DNA of 64,000 bases. Source: JTS-RE37 sp963756115 (lineage in GTDB: Bacteria; Bacteroidota; Bacteroidia; Flavobacteriales; Flavobacteriaceae). The stretch is taken from the NCBI GenBank assembly GCA_963756115.1, contig CAVWMN010000010.1:1674001-1738000 (forward strand). The letters run 5' to 3'. Position numbers and translations under genes: made by a program. Positions 18,070-27,154 of this stretch are shown one piece after another. Within the stretch, counting starts at the first letter, position 1, and each line of letters opens with the position of its first letter. Under the pieces are notes generated by a model. The model had not been told where the DNA came from. It made no database searches and was given only the letters and a program-made list of their open reading frames with translations.

Positions 18070-18426
18070 ATGGGAGGAGAAGTAATTATTGTAGCACTGA
18101 TTTTCGGAGCCATTTTCGGAGTTTTTTACCTGTATTTTTCCACACGGAACAAGGAGCGCCTTGCCCTTATCGAAAAAGGAGCCGATGCCAGCATCTTTGT
18201 TAAGGGGAAAAGCCAGGGTGTGGCTCCATTCTGGAAAATCTTTATTTTAAACCTTTCCTTATTGCTGATAGGCGTTGGGCTTGCCATATTCATTGCATCG
18301 GTTTTATCCAATACAATGGGTATGGAAGAGGAGGTAGCCTTCCCGGGCACCATCTTCCTGATGGCCGGTATTGGTTTATTTGTCGGATTTACCCTTACCA
18401 AAAAACTGGATAGAAAAATTCTATAA
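18070..18426 (+). CDS. DUF6249-like membrane protein
   Basis: A 118-residue protein with an N-terminal membrane helix (3-24) followed by RNKERLALIEKGADASIF, then two more helices (about 55-78 and 90-108). This layout matches small DUF6249-type membrane proteins often found beside ECF sigma factors in Bacteroidota. Function is unknown. It is divergent from the sigma operon across 133 bases and has its own terminator. Confidence 0.82.
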   Translation: MGGEVIIVALIFGAIFGVFYLYFSTRNKERLALIEKGADASIFVKGKSQGVAPFWKIFILNLSLLLIGVGLAIFIASVLSNTMGMEEEVAFPGTIFLMAGIGLFVGFTLTKKLDRKIL

Positions 18427-18449
18427 GCAGCAGCGAAAACAAGGTATGG

Positions 18450-18480
18450 AACCACCACAATATTATGCGGTGGTTTTTTA
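18450..18480 (+). terminator. Intrinsic terminator after DUF6249
   Basis: A 7-bp stem (AACCACC with GGTGGTT at 18469-18475) is followed by five further T residues. Its tail merges with a TATCTTTA box (18479-18486) that may serve the MOSC gene. Confidence 0.8.
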
Positions 18481-18490
18481 TCTTTATACT

Positions 18491-19126
18491 ATGAAGGTAA
18501 TTTCAACCAATGTGGGCCATGCGACTACCATAAGCTGGAATGGCAGCGAAGAAAAAACAGGAATTTTTAAATTCCCTGTCTATGAACCCCTGCGGCTGTT
18601 GCATACCGATGTTGAAAATGATACTGTAATCGACAGAAAACACCATGCAGGGCTGAACAAGGCCTGCTATCTTTTTTCAGCAGATCAGTATCCCTACTGG
18701 AAAAAATTATACCCGAAATTACAATGGGACTGGGGGATGTTCGGGGAAAACCTGACTATTGCGGGACTGGATGAATCAGAAATCAGGATAGGCGATATTT
18801 ATGCCGTTGGAAGTGCCATGGTGCAGGTATCGCAACCCCGGGAACCCTGTTACAAACTGGGGATCCGGTTTGGTGACCAGAATATTGTCAGGCAGTTTGT
18901 GGATCATGGCTGCCCGGGCACCTATGTACGTATCCTTGAAGAAGGATCGGTATCTGCCGGGGATAACATGACCCTGGTAACGCGGTCCGAAAACGATCTG
19001 ACCGTACAGCAATTCTATGCGCTGCTCTATGCTAAGAAGAAGGATCCGGTTATTCTTCAACTTGCCATCGCCAACCTGGCATTGCCGGAGAATAAAAGAA
19101 AATGGTTACTGAAGTATACCAAATAA
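18491..19126 (+). CDS. MOSC domain protein
   Basis: A 211-residue MOSC-domain protein related to YiiM and the molybdenum-cofactor sulfurase C-terminus. Conserved features are RKHHAGLNKACYLFSADQY, WGMFGENLTIAGLDESEIRI, and SQPREPCYKLGIRF with the conserved cysteine. Relatives bind molybdenum cofactor or detoxify N-hydroxylated compounds. The frame extends upstream to 18371, but that part overlaps the DUF6249 gene and its terminator, so the ATG at 18491 is the start. A TATCTTTA box ends 4 bases upstream of it. Confidence 0.92.
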   Translation: MKVISTNVGHATTISWNGSEEKTGIFKFPVYEPLRLLHTDVENDTVIDRKHHAGLNKACYLFSADQYPYWKKLYPKLQWDWGMFGENLTIAGLDESEIRIGDIYAVGSAMVQVSQPREPCYKLGIRFGDQNIVRQFVDHGCPGTYVRILEEGSVSAGDNMTLVTRSENDLTVQQFYALLYAKKKDPVILQLAIANLALPENKRKWLLKYTK

Positions 19127-19127
19127 A

Positions 19128-19151
19128 AAAGGGGCCCAACCGGACCCCTTT
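19128..19151. terminator. Shared terminator between convergent genes
   Basis: AAAGGGG and CCCCTTT enclose a 10-base loop. A-rich sequence on the left gives a T run on the minus strand, so it can serve both the MOSC gene (+) and the secreted protein gene (-). Confidence 0.8.
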
Positions 19152-19176
19152 CTCTCATGGAAAATACAACCAAACC

Positions 19177-19761
19177 CTATTTGACTTCCACGCTTTCATA
19201 GTAACTGTCCTTGTTGTCCTTCACAACGATGGTATACGTATCTTCAAAAGCTTTTTCGAAGTTGAAGGCTTTTGTAACCAGGAGGGAATCATCCATAACC
19301 TGCTTATAAAGCAACCTGTCACTGCTATCGAAGACTTTGATTTCCACCTTGTTCCGGTCAAGGTTTAAAAGGTTGAGGAATACCTTTTTTCCCATTTGAC
19401 GGAAAACCGGCCTGTTTTTCTCCAGGCGGTCTGAAATCAATACCTTTTTACCTTCAATGCTTACGGTATAACTCATCTCCTTGATGGTATTTTCAAGGAT
19501 GAAGTAGTAAATCCCGTCTTCAAGTTGGGACAAATCAAACTTTTTCCCGGAAGCTGCACTGCCCACGATATCCGAAAAGATGGTATGTCCGTCGGAATCC
19601 ACAAATTTGATCTGTGTCCCCTGTGAATCAGAATCGGGTTTAAATATTAAACTTTGTCCACCGGTTTGTGCGTCTAGTCTAATATAAGGTTCATTTGCCA
19701 TGCCCACTGCTGCGGTGAACATAAAGGCAACAATACTTGTTAATTTAAAAATTGTCTTCAT
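19177..19761 (-). CDS. Secreted protein of unknown function
   Basis: A 194-residue protein with a clear Sec signal peptide (1-22, ending VGMANEP). The rest is predicted beta-rich, with two similar halves (about 30-110 and 118-194). Each ends in a short strand pair of the type DGIYYFILEN and EDTYTIVVKD, resembling the small beta-sandwich folds of Bacteroidota secreted proteins. I cannot name a family with certainty. No sorting domain or lipobox is seen, so it is probably periplasmic. A consensus -7 box lies 35 bases upstream. Confidence 0.8.
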   Translation of the reverse strand: MKTIFKLTSIVAFMFTAAVGMANEPYIRLDAQTGGQSLIFKPDSDSQGTQIKFVDSDGHTIFSDIVGSAASGKKFDLSQLEDGIYYFILENTIKEMSYTVSIEGKKVLISDRLEKNRPVFRQMGKKVFLNLLNLDRNKVEIKVFDSSDRLLYKQVMDDSLLVTKAFNFEKAFEDTYTIVVKDNKDSYYESVEVK

Positions 19762-19796
19762 TACAATACATTTTAAGTTAATACTAATAATCAGGG

Positions 19797-19804
19797 CAAA
19801 CTTA
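19797..19804 (-). promoter_or_regulatory. -7 box for the secreted protein gene
   Basis: The minus strand reads TAAGTTTG, an exact TAnnTTTG match, 35 bases from the ATG. Confidence 0.5.
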
Positions 19805-19912
19805 GGGCAGATTCACCCCCCCCACTACTGCGCGTTTTTCCAATTTATATGTTATTTTAACCTGTATAATTGTTAATTTTTCTTAAATAGTTAATATACC
19901 ATAGTTTTTGGG

Positions 19913-19920
19913 TAATTTTG
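19913..19920 (+). promoter_or_regulatory. -7 box for the araC-alkB operon
   Basis: TAATTTTG, an exact TAnnTTTG match, 46 bases upstream of the AraC-type gene. The preceding 80 bases are very AT-rich with several TTAATA/TTAATT elements. Confidence 0.5.
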
Positions 19921-19966
19921 CAAAGATTAGGGAAGTTGAGGCTTCTTAATTTTATACTTTGAATCG

Positions 19967-20845
19967 ATGACTATGATAAAACAAAAAGCTGCTTTTGAAG
20001 CGATAGCCCCGGATTTTGGAAATTCGTTCACATATCAAAAATTTGATGAGTATAAAACGAACAACAATACCAGCTGGCACTACCATCCTGAAATTGAATT
20101 GGTCTATGTTAATGGCGGATCCGGTAAACGGCAGATAGGAAGCCATATTTCCTATTATACCGAAGGGGACCTCATCCTTATCGGTGCTAACCTTCCCCAT
20201 TGTGGGTTTACGGACAGCCTTACTGGAAATTCAAGTGAGACGGTAGTTCAGATGAGGCGTGACTTCCTTGGGAATGATTTTTTGGAGCGTCCCGAAATAA
20301 AGAAGATAATGTCCCTGTTTGATGCTGCAAAAGGCGGGATTGCCTTTAACGGGAGGACAAAACTACATATTGGGGAAAAAATGGAGGTGCTTGAATACCA
20401 GTCCGATTTTCAACGGTTACTTTCTATTTTGAATATTTTAAATGAACTTGGGAAGTCGGGGGATTTTAAGATCCTTAATGCGGATGGTTTTTCCCTGGAA
20501 GCCCAGGTGAAGGACAACAACAGGATCAATACCGTATTCAACCATGTCAAAAATAATTTCAGGGAGGAGATAACGCTGGAGGAAATCGCCGGATTGGTTA
20601 GTATGACAGTGCCTTCTTTCTGCCGCTACTTTAAGAAGATCACCCACAAAACTTTTGTGGGGTTCGTCAATGAGTACCGGCTGGTCCACGCGTCCAAACT
20701 CCTGGCAGAAAAACCCATGAGTATCACAGAGGTATGTTTTGAGTGCGGATTCAATAACTTTTCCCATTTTAACAAGTCTTTCCGGGCTTTTACAGGGCAA
20801 AATCCCTCTGAATACCGCAAACAACTGAAAACTGTTCTTGACTGA
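19967..20845 (+). CDS. AraC family transcriptional regulator with cupin sensor domain
   Basis: A 292-residue regulator. The N-terminal cupin-like domain (about 20-110) has TSWHYHPEIELVYVNGGSG and GDLILIGANLPHCG, with His38, His40 and Glu44 placed as in AraC-type ligand pockets. The C-terminal double helix-turn-helix (about 185-287) has ITLEEIAGLVSMTVPSFCRY and SITEVCFECGFNNFSHFNKS. It lacks the methyl-accepting cysteine domain of Ada. Its TGA overlaps the ATG of the AlkB gene (TGATG, 20843-20847), so the two proteins are made together. The ligand is unknown. MTM at 19967 or M at 19973 could be the start. Confidence 0.93.
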   Translation: MTMIKQKAAFEAIAPDFGNSFTYQKFDEYKTNNNTSWHYHPEIELVYVNGGSGKRQIGSHISYYTEGDLILIGANLPHCGFTDSLTGNSSETVVQMRRDFLGNDFLERPEIKKIMSLFDAAKGGIAFNGRTKLHIGEKMEVLEYQSDFQRLLSILNILNELGKSGDFKILNADGFSLEAQVKDNNRINTVFNHVKNNFREEITLEEIAGLVSMTVPSFCRYFKKITHKTFVGFVNEYRLVHASKLLAEKPMSITEVCFECGFNNFSHFNKSFRAFTGQNPSEYRKQLKTVLD

Positions 20846-21444
20846 TGCAAAAAAGGGTAGTGGGACCGCAGTCTTTGAACCTGCAGGATAGCGATATCAT
20901 GTATGAACCCCACTTCCTGGGGGAACAAGAGGCCTGGGACCTGTTTAACTCCCTGAGAAGCCATGTACCCTGGCAGCAGGACCAAATCAAACTTTTTGGG
21001 AAAGTGTATGACCAGCCACGGCTTACAGCGCTTTATGGAACCAATGGGGTTCCCTACTCCTACTCAGGTATTCTTATGCACCCGCATTTATTCACGCCTG
21101 AACTCCTGAATCTTAAGTCAAAGGTTTCCGCCGTAACCGGACATACATTTACCAGCTGCCTCCTCAATCGCTACAGAGATGGCAGTGATAGCAATGGCTG
21201 GCATTCCGATAACGAAAAGGAACTGGGGGCAAATCCGGTTATCGCTTCTGTTTCACTGGGTCAAACCCGACTCTTCAAACTGAAACACCGTACCGTGAAG
21301 GGGTTGCAGCATGCCATAATGCTGGATCACGGGAGCCTGCTTTTGATGCGGGGGGTAACACAACACTTTTGGTTGCACCAGGTTCCTAAGACAAAGCGGC
21401 CCGTAGGAGAAAGGATCAACCTGACCTTCAGGTATATCCAATAA
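20845..21444 (+). CDS. AlkB family 2-oxoglutarate/Fe(II) dioxygenase (DNA/RNA demethylase)
   Basis: A 199-residue AlkB-fold dioxygenase. The Fe(II) ligands are His120 and Asp122 (GWHSDNE) and His178 (WLHQVPKT). The 2-oxoglutarate arginine and the family RxxxxxR pair are Arg190 and Arg196 (RINLTFR). The NRYRDGSDSNGWHSD stretch is typical of the human ALKBH2/3-like bacterial group. Members oxidatively remove 1-methyladenine and 3-methylcytosine damage. It is translationally coupled to the upstream AraC-type regulator and followed by a terminator. Confidence 0.95.
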   Translation: MQKRVVGPQSLNLQDSDIMYEPHFLGEQEAWDLFNSLRSHVPWQQDQIKLFGKVYDQPRLTALYGTNGVPYSYSGILMHPHLFTPELLNLKSKVSAVTGHTFTSCLLNRYRDGSDSNGWHSDNEKELGANPVIASVSLGQTRLFKLKHRTVKGLQHAIMLDHGSLLLMRGVTQHFWLHQVPKTKRPVGERINLTFRYIQ

Positions 21445-21448
21445 AAAA

Positions 21449-21473
21449 ATCGGTTGAGAAAACCGATCTTTTT
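21449..21473 (+). terminator. Intrinsic terminator of the araC-alkB operon
   Basis: A 7-bp stem (ATCGGTT with AACCGAT at 21461-21467) and 5-base loop are followed by C and five T residues, right after the AlkB stop. Confidence 0.88.
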
Positions 21474-21618
21474 ATACCCTTCCAGAAGTGGTTTACTGCC
21501 TTTAGCAACCGGGCAAATTGCTAATGTCCTCATAACGCTACTTCATTATAAGAACTTCAAATTATATGCCTGGGTATTACCAATCGACCAACTTCCCATT
21601 TTTAAGACAAAAAGCCAT

Positions 21619-22389
21619 TCAGAATAATTCATTCAACACCTTGGCGAGTCGTATACCTCCCTTTTGAAGCTGTAATTCAACTGTATCCCACCAAACATAA
21701 CTATAGCGATAATAGAGCTTGTCGCCGGTACTGACAGATTCATAGATAACGCTGGCCATATCCTTTCCTTCGGCTACCCAATCCAGGAGACTCCCCATTT
21801 GGATGAATTTTACCTGTTCCCGGGAGATCTTCGGGAGGTTTTCTGATAGTTCGGTATAACTCATTCCATAATCATCGATCATATTTGAATCCCATACCCT
21901 GTGAAGGTTCGTACCCCGGTTGAACCATTGGAGCTGGATATCATTGCCCCCCTTATCGGCTAACCGTCCGATATGCATCGGTTGGTGGAGGTCACCCATC
22001 AGATGAATTAGCATTTTAAGGTAAAAGATCTTATCGGGTTCACTGGTATCCTTATTCTTCAGCACCTGGATACAGGTTCGGATCCCCACCACAAGGTCTC
22101 CATCCGGATTCGGGGTAATTTCAGAATAATTTTTGTCCGGGGGTATATTTACATAATGCCAGGGATCAAATATACGGTACAAACTGTCCGCCTTGATCTC
22201 ATCCGCGAAAGTGCCTGCTTCTGCCAAACTCTGCCCGTCGAGTAATTTTGTCAACGCTTTTCTGGTATTTTTATTTAAATAGGCCTGGGCTATTTCACCA
22301 ACTACCCTATGGCCGGTTTTGGACCATATGGGACCATTTGCAAAACTCAGATAACCGGCCAGACATACCAAAAAAGCAATTTTTTTCAT
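21619..22389 (-). CDS. S1/P1 family nuclease, secreted
   Basis: A protein of about 256 residues with a Sec signal. The mature start near IWSKTGHRVVGEIA supplies the Trp and His zinc ligands of the S1/P1 fold. Further ligands are visible in TFADEIK, DPWHYVN, HLMGDLHQPMHIG and LHRVWDSNM, so all three zinc sites appear intact. It likely degrades single-stranded nucleic acids for phosphate or nucleoside salvage outside the cytosol. The open frame reaches a TTG at 22407, but that codon lies inside a TACTTTTG -7 box. I therefore take the ATG at 22389 (MKKIAFLVC); 22398 is the alternative. Confidence 0.93.
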   Translation of the reverse strand: MKKIAFLVCLAGYLSFANGPIWSKTGHRVVGEIAQAYLNKNTRKALTKLLDGQSLAEAGTFADEIKADSLYRIFDPWHYVNIPPDKNYSEITPNPDGDLVVGIRTCIQVLKNKDTSEPDKIFYLKMLIHLMGDLHQPMHIGRLADKGGNDIQLQWFNRGTNLHRVWDSNMIDDYGMSYTELSENLPKISREQVKFIQMGSLLDWVAEGKDMASVIYESVSTGDKLYYRYSYVWWDTVELQLQKGGIRLAKVLNELF

Positions 22390-22404
22390 AAAATTCATTT
22401 TGCC

Positions 22405-22412
22405 CAAAAGTA
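22405..22412 (-). promoter_or_regulatory. -7 box for the S1/P1 nuclease gene
   Basis: The minus strand reads TACTTTTG, an exact TAnnTTTG match. It overlaps the upstream TTG codon and so decides against that start. Confidence 0.5.
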
Positions 22413-22493
22413 TAAAATGAAAATTTAAGCTATTGTTAAGACTTGTTCCAATTTGGATTTTTAATTCGATATTGCACCCCTAAAATAAGACCA

Positions 22494-24743
22494 TTGTTTC
22501 TAAAACAGCTCAGATCCCCGGTGTTACGGTATGTCCTTATGGCGTTCTCCGCCCTTATCGCAGTGGTCCTGCTGTTTATTTTAAGTATATACCTGGGGGC
22601 CTGGGGCCGTCTTCCTGATAAGAAGGCGTTAAGCGAATTTAAATACCAAAAAGCTACGGAGGTCTTTTCTGCCGACAGCGTATTGATTGGGAAGTACTAC
22701 CTCTTTGACCGGCAACCCATCCAATTTGAAGATTTCCCGCAACACCTGGTAGACGCGCTGGTTGCTATTGAAGATGAAAGGTTCTACCAGCATTCCGGGG
22801 TAGATTACCGGAGCCTGCTCCGTGTTGCCGTCAAAACTATCCTGCTGCAGGATCAGTCAGCAGGGGGCGGGAGCACCATCAGCCAGCAACTCGCCAAAAA
22901 TCTTTATCCCCGCGATCAAGGAGGCAGGATACGGCTTGTGGTCGATAAAATCAAGGAAATGATACTAGCCGGAAGACTGGAAGATGTCTACAGCAAAGAA
23001 GAGGTACTGCAACATTACCTCAATACAGTATCCTTTGGTGACAACACCTTTGGGATTGAAAGTGCGGCCCTGAAGTTCTTTAACAAAAGAACCCGGGAAT
23101 TAACCATTGAAGAATCAGCCACCCTGGTGGGCATGTTAAAGGCCACGTACGGCTATAATCCCAGGATCAACCCGGAAAACAGCCTCCTCAGGAGGAACCT
23201 GGTGCTCAGCGCCATGGAAAATAATAGGTTTCTGGAGGAGCAGGTACGCGACAGCCTCAGTAAACTGGACCTGGGATTGGACTACAGGGAGTATGACTAT
23301 AATGCAGGACTTGCTCCCTATTTCAGGGAAGAAGTCCGCAAGCAATTGCTAAAATGGAATGCGGCGCAAAAAGAAGCCGGCCATGATTATAATATATATA
23401 CTTCCGGCCTTAAAGTCTATACCACGCTCGATTATAAATTGCAGCTTCTGGCAGAGGAGGCGATGGCAGACCATATGTCAAGGCTTCAGGAAAGTTTTGA
23501 AAAAAGCTATGGTGCCAGGGCCCCGTGGAAAACAAACAATGCTTTAATAGAAAAAATCGTCAAAAATTCCGTGCCTTTTAAAAAGCTTATCCGGCAGGGA
23601 CTGAGTGATGACGAGGCCCTGGATTCCCTACGGCAAGAAAAAACCATGACGCTGATGAGCTGGGAGGGTGATACAACGGTAGCGGCCAGTACGCTGGATA
23701 GTATTACGCATTATATGAAGTTTCTGAATACCGGATCCCTCTCAGTGGACCCCCATACCGGGGAAGTAAAAACATGGATAGGGGGCGTGAATTACAGATA
23801 CTTCAAGTACGACCATATCTCTCAAAGCAAAAGGCAGGTTGGTTCGGCCTTTAAGCCCATTGTGTATACTGCGGCCCTTGAAAGTGGAATAGACCCATGC
23901 ACCTATTATTCTGCCCAGGAAGTTGAATATAAAAACCTGGAAGGATGGTCTCCCAGCAATTCCGGGGATAAGGAAGAGGCTTATCTCAATTATTCCATGG
24001 AAGAAGCGCTGAGCAATTCAGTGAATACGGTCGCAGTGAAAGTTTTGGAAGAAACCGGTATTGGCAGCGTAATTGACCAAGCCAAAAAAATGGGGATAAC
24101 CGCTACACTTCCCAAATTACCCTCCCTGGCACTGGGCACCGGGGAGATCTCCCTGGCCGAATTGGCGGGGGCATACTGCAGCTATGTAAACAAAGGGGTA
24201 CCGGTACGTCCTTATGTATTACGCGCCATTTCGGATGGCAAGGATTCCATACTGCAGAACTTTACACCGGATGAACCCGCCAGGGAAGCGTTCTCCCGGG
24301 AAAACGGCATGATCATGCTGGAGATGATGAAGGCAACCATCAATAGTGGAACAGCTGCACGGATCCGTACGGAATATGGGTTAAAAAACGATATTGCCGG
24401 TAAAACAGGTACCACCCAAAATAATAAAGATGCCTGGTTTGTGGCGGTTACCCCCAATTTGGTCCACGTAACCTGGGTGGGATTGGATCAGCATGAGATT
24501 GGATTTAAAAGCACTTCCTTAGGGCAAGGTGCCAATGCTGCGCTCCCCATCTTTGCCTTATGGTACGGAGAACTGAACAAGGATCCGGAATTTGACCTCA
24601 TCACAAAGGCACGTTTCACACCACCGGATAAGAAGGTATTGGACAAACTTGACTGTGAGCCTGTGAAACGTGACGGCTTTTTTAAGCGGCTGTTCAAGAA
24701 TCCGAAAAAGAAAAAAACCAAAAAATTTGATGACGGGGCATAG
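22494..24743 (+). CDS. Class A penicillin-binding protein (PBP1A-type)
   Basis: A protein of about 749 residues that polymerises and cross-links peptidoglycan. A membrane anchor (about 15-40) precedes the glycosyltransferase 51 domain, with AIEDERFYQHSGVDYRSLLR and GGGSTISQQLAKNLYPR. The transpeptidase domain has SxxK in QVGSAFKPIVY, SxN in ALSNSVNTVAV, and KTGT in IAGKTGTTQNNKDAW. All catalytic motifs are intact. The C-terminus is short and lysine-rich (KKKKTKKFDDG). No ATG precedes the anchor. TTG at 22494 keeps a basic pre-anchor segment, TTG at 22443 and ATG at 22539 are alternatives, so the start is uncertain. Divergent from the S1/P1 nuclease. Confidence 0.95.
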   Translation: MFLKQLRSPVLRYVLMAFSALIAVVLLFILSIYLGAWGRLPDKKALSEFKYQKATEVFSADSVLIGKYYLFDRQPIQFEDFPQHLVDALVAIEDERFYQHSGVDYRSLLRVAVKTILLQDQSAGGGSTISQQLAKNLYPRDQGGRIRLVVDKIKEMILAGRLEDVYSKEEVLQHYLNTVSFGDNTFGIESAALKFFNKRTRELTIEESATLVGMLKATYGYNPRINPENSLLRRNLVLSAMENNRFLEEQVRDSLSKLDLGLDYREYDYNAGLAPYFREEVRKQLLKWNAAQKEAGHDYNIYTSGLKVYTTLDYKLQLLAEEAMADHMSRLQESFEKSYGARAPWKTNNALIEKIVKNSVPFKKLIRQGLSDDEALDSLRQEKTMTLMSWEGDTTVAASTLDSITHYMKFLNTGSLSVDPHTGEVKTWIGGVNYRYFKYDHISQSKRQVGSAFKPIVYTAALESGIDPCTYYSAQEVEYKNLEGWSPSNSGDKEEAYLNYSMEEALSNSVNTVAVKVLEETGIGSVIDQAKKMGITATLPKLPSLALGTGEISLAELAGAYCSYVNKGVPVRPYVLRAISDGKDSILQNFTPDEPAREAFSRENGMIMLEMMKATINSGTAARIRTEYGLKNDIAGKTGTTQNNKDAWFVAVTPNLVHVTWVGLDQHEIGFKSTSLGQGANAALPIFALWYGELNKDPEFDLITKARFTPPDKKVLDKLDCEPVKRDGFFKRLFKNPKKKKTKKFDDGA

Positions 24744-24855
24744 GAGGGCCACTATATCGTAAGGAGATCTTCAGATAACGATTCCGTTCATTAATTCTTT
24801 TCAAAAATAGTGCTCGCAGCCAGCGGGTCCTCGAACCTCACAAAATTAATATTGT

Positions 24856-24863
24856 TATTTTTG
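24856..24863 (+). promoter_or_regulatory. -7 box for the DUF5916 gene
   Basis: TATTTTTG, an exact TAnnTTTG match, 23 bases before the ATG. Confidence 0.5.
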
Positions 24864-24886
24864 CCCTGCTGACTAAACCAACATAA

Positions 24887-27082
24887 ATGACCAAGACGCT
24901 ATCACTCATAGCCTGTTTTCTTATTCCCTTTTCTTTTTTCGGGCAGACCAACAAATCGTTTACTGTAAGGTATATTTCAGAGGACATCACAGTGGATGGT
25001 ATCCTTGATGAGCCTATCTGGGAGACAGCTGATGGTGCCCATGATTTTTGGGAATATTTTCCGTTGGATAATATCCTGGCAAGGGAACAGACGGATATCA
25101 AAATGTTGTACGATGATAAAAATCTGTACATTGGGATTACCGTTTACAGTGCCGGGCAGAATTATGCCATTCAATCCCTGAAAAGGGATTTCCGGGCTGG
25201 CAACAGTGACAATATCACCTTGTTATTTGATACTTTTAATGATGGCAACAACGCCTTTCTTTTCGGCACCAACCCCTACGGGGTAAGACGGGAAGGCTTG
25301 GTTTCAGGGGGCGGGCTCGACCTGAATGGCTTTTCGATCTCCTGGGATGTAAAATGGAAAGGCGAATCCAAAATATATGATAAATATTATACTTCTGAAC
25401 TGATCATCCCGCTGACTTCCTTTAAATTCAGGGAGGGGGAAACCAAATGGCGGTTCAATAGCTACCGGTTCGATACCCAGTCCAATGAAACCAGTACATG
25501 GTCTGCAATCCCGCAAAACCAAAACGTTTTTGGCCTCACTTTTATGGGGGATATGGTCTTTGAAAAACCCCTTGGCAAGTCCAGGACCCCCCTTGCTATC
25601 ATCCCGTATGTAAACACCGGTTCCCAGCGCAATTTTGAAATGGATGAACGGGGAAATGACATCAATGTAGGAGGCGATATGAAGGTTGCGCTTGGAAATA
25701 GCATGAACCTTGATATTACCGTCAATCCCGATTTCTCACAGGTGGAGGTGGATGACCAGATCACCAACCTTACCCGCTTTGAAGTATCGCTTCCGGAAAA
25801 AAGGCAGTTTTTTATTGACAACAGTGACTTGTTCGGAAGTTTTGGTGGTTCCCGGGATGCGAACCCGTTTTTTTCAAGGCGGATCGGCATTGCCAAAGAT
25901 ACTTTGGAAAACACAGTGGAGAACAAGATCATTGGCGGTTTCCGTTTGAGCGGGAAATTAAACCAGGGCCTTCGCCTCGGATTGTTCAATATCGTGACCG
26001 AAGAGGATGAATCCAATAAGATCCCCTCAAACAATAATTCCATGCTTGCTTTGCAGCAAAACGTATTTGGAAGGTCCAATATCGGATTCTTCGTTATCAA
26101 CCGCGAGACCCTGGGTAGTCAGGATTTTGTCCCGGTGGAAGAAACCTACAACCGGGTGATGGGTTTGGATTATAACCTGATTTCGAGCAACAATGTGTGG
26201 AGTGGAAAGTTCTACGCCCATAAATCCTTTCAGCCCACTGAAGGATCCAAAGATCTCTCAACAGGTGCCTTTCTTTCCTTCAACAGCAGGAATTTCAACA
26301 TCTTTACAGACGGCATTTATGTCGGGGAGGATTTCAGGTCCGACCTGGGCTTTGTCCGGCGAACCGATGTGGTCAAGATTGCCAATCAGATCGAAAGGGT
26401 ATACTGGCCAAAAAAGGGACCCCTGAATACTCATTCATTTCGAATCTTCCCCATTGTGATCTGGAGCCCTTCCCGCGATTTTATGAATACGGATTACGAG
26501 ATTCGCAGTGGGTGGGAAGCTACATTTAAAGACCAGCGGGAGATCAGGCTGCAGATGAACAACGAATACACCTTCCTCTTTGATCCTTTTGATCCTACCG
26601 ATACAGAAGGCGGGATTCCTTTGCCCGGCAACCAGGGGTACTATTATAATAGCTTTGAGGCGGAATACCAGTCAGACCGAAGGAAGATCTTTACCTACCA
26701 GGCAGAATCTACGATTGGCAGGTTCTTTAATGGGAACCGTTTTTCAGTAAAAGGGATGTTCTCATTGCGCTTTCAACCCAAAGTATTCCTTTCCCTGTCA
26801 CTCAATTATGATCAGATTACACTGGAGGAACCCTATCCAAGTGCCGACATCTGGCTGATCAGCCCTTCTGTGGATATTACTTTCAGCAAATCCATTTTCT
26901 GGTCCACCCTGGTGCAGTATAGCAACCAACGAGACAACCTGGGTATCAATTCCAGGTTACAATGGCGGTTCGCCCCCCTTTCCGATCTGTTCATTGTATA
27001 CAATGACAATTACTTCGTGGATCGGTTTACACCTCGGTTCCGGTCCATCAACCTAAAACTAACCTATTGGTTGAATATATGA
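24887..27082 (+). CDS. DUF5916 / CBM9-like outer-membrane protein
   Basis: A 731-residue exported protein. A signal peptide (1-19, ending FSFFGQ) is followed by a carbohydrate-binding-module-9-like domain (about 30-200, ITVDGILDEPIWETADGA, LLFDTFNDGNNAFLFGTNPY). A long DUF5916 part follows (about 215-731), with NITVNPDFSQVEVDD-type sequence (LDITVNPDFSQVEVDDQI) and SLPEKRQFFIDNSDLF. It ends in alternating hydrophobic/aromatic strands suggesting an outer-membrane beta-barrel. The family is common in Bacteroidota; its substrate is not known. Monocistronic from its own -7 box. Confidence 0.9.
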   Translation: MTKTLSLIACFLIPFSFFGQTNKSFTVRYISEDITVDGILDEPIWETADGAHDFWEYFPLDNILAREQTDIKMLYDDKNLYIGITVYSAGQNYAIQSLKRDFRAGNSDNITLLFDTFNDGNNAFLFGTNPYGVRREGLVSGGGLDLNGFSISWDVKWKGESKIYDKYYTSELIIPLTSFKFREGETKWRFNSYRFDTQSNETSTWSAIPQNQNVFGLTFMGDMVFEKPLGKSRTPLAIIPYVNTGSQRNFEMDERGNDINVGGDMKVALGNSMNLDITVNPDFSQVEVDDQITNLTRFEVSLPEKRQFFIDNSDLFGSFGGSRDANPFFSRRIGIAKDTLENTVENKIIGGFRLSGKLNQGLRLGLFNIVTEEDESNKIPSNNNSMLALQQNVFGRSNIGFFVINRETLGSQDFVPVEETYNRVMGLDYNLISSNNVWSGKFYAHKSFQPTEGSKDLSTGAFLSFNSRNFNIFTDGIYVGEDFRSDLGFVRRTDVVKIANQIERVYWPKKGPLNTHSFRIFPIVIWSPSRDFMNTDYEIRSGWEATFKDQREIRLQMNNEYTFLFDPFDPTDTEGGIPLPGNQGYYYNSFEAEYQSDRRKIFTYQAESTIGRFFNGNRFSVKGMFSLRFQPKVFLSLSLNYDQITLEEPYPSADIWLISPSVDITFSKSIFWSTLVQYSNQRDNLGINSRLQWRFAPLSDLFIVYNDNYFVDRFTPRFRSINLKLTYWLNI

Positions 27083-27120
27083 TCCGGTAGCACTGTCCAT
27101 TTTCCATTTTCTAATTTGAT

Positions 27121-27128
27121 TATATTTG
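27121..27128 (+). promoter_or_regulatory. -7 box for the DUF819 gene
   Basis: TATATTTG, an exact TAnnTTTG match, 26 bases before the ATG at 27155. Confidence 0.5.
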
Positions 27129-27154
27129 GCGGACTTTCTTCCTAATCAATTCCT

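Noticed and set aside
19967..20845. Ada-type adaptive response regulator
   Set aside because: The N-terminal part is a cupin-like sensor; the methyl-accepting cysteine domains of Ada are absent.
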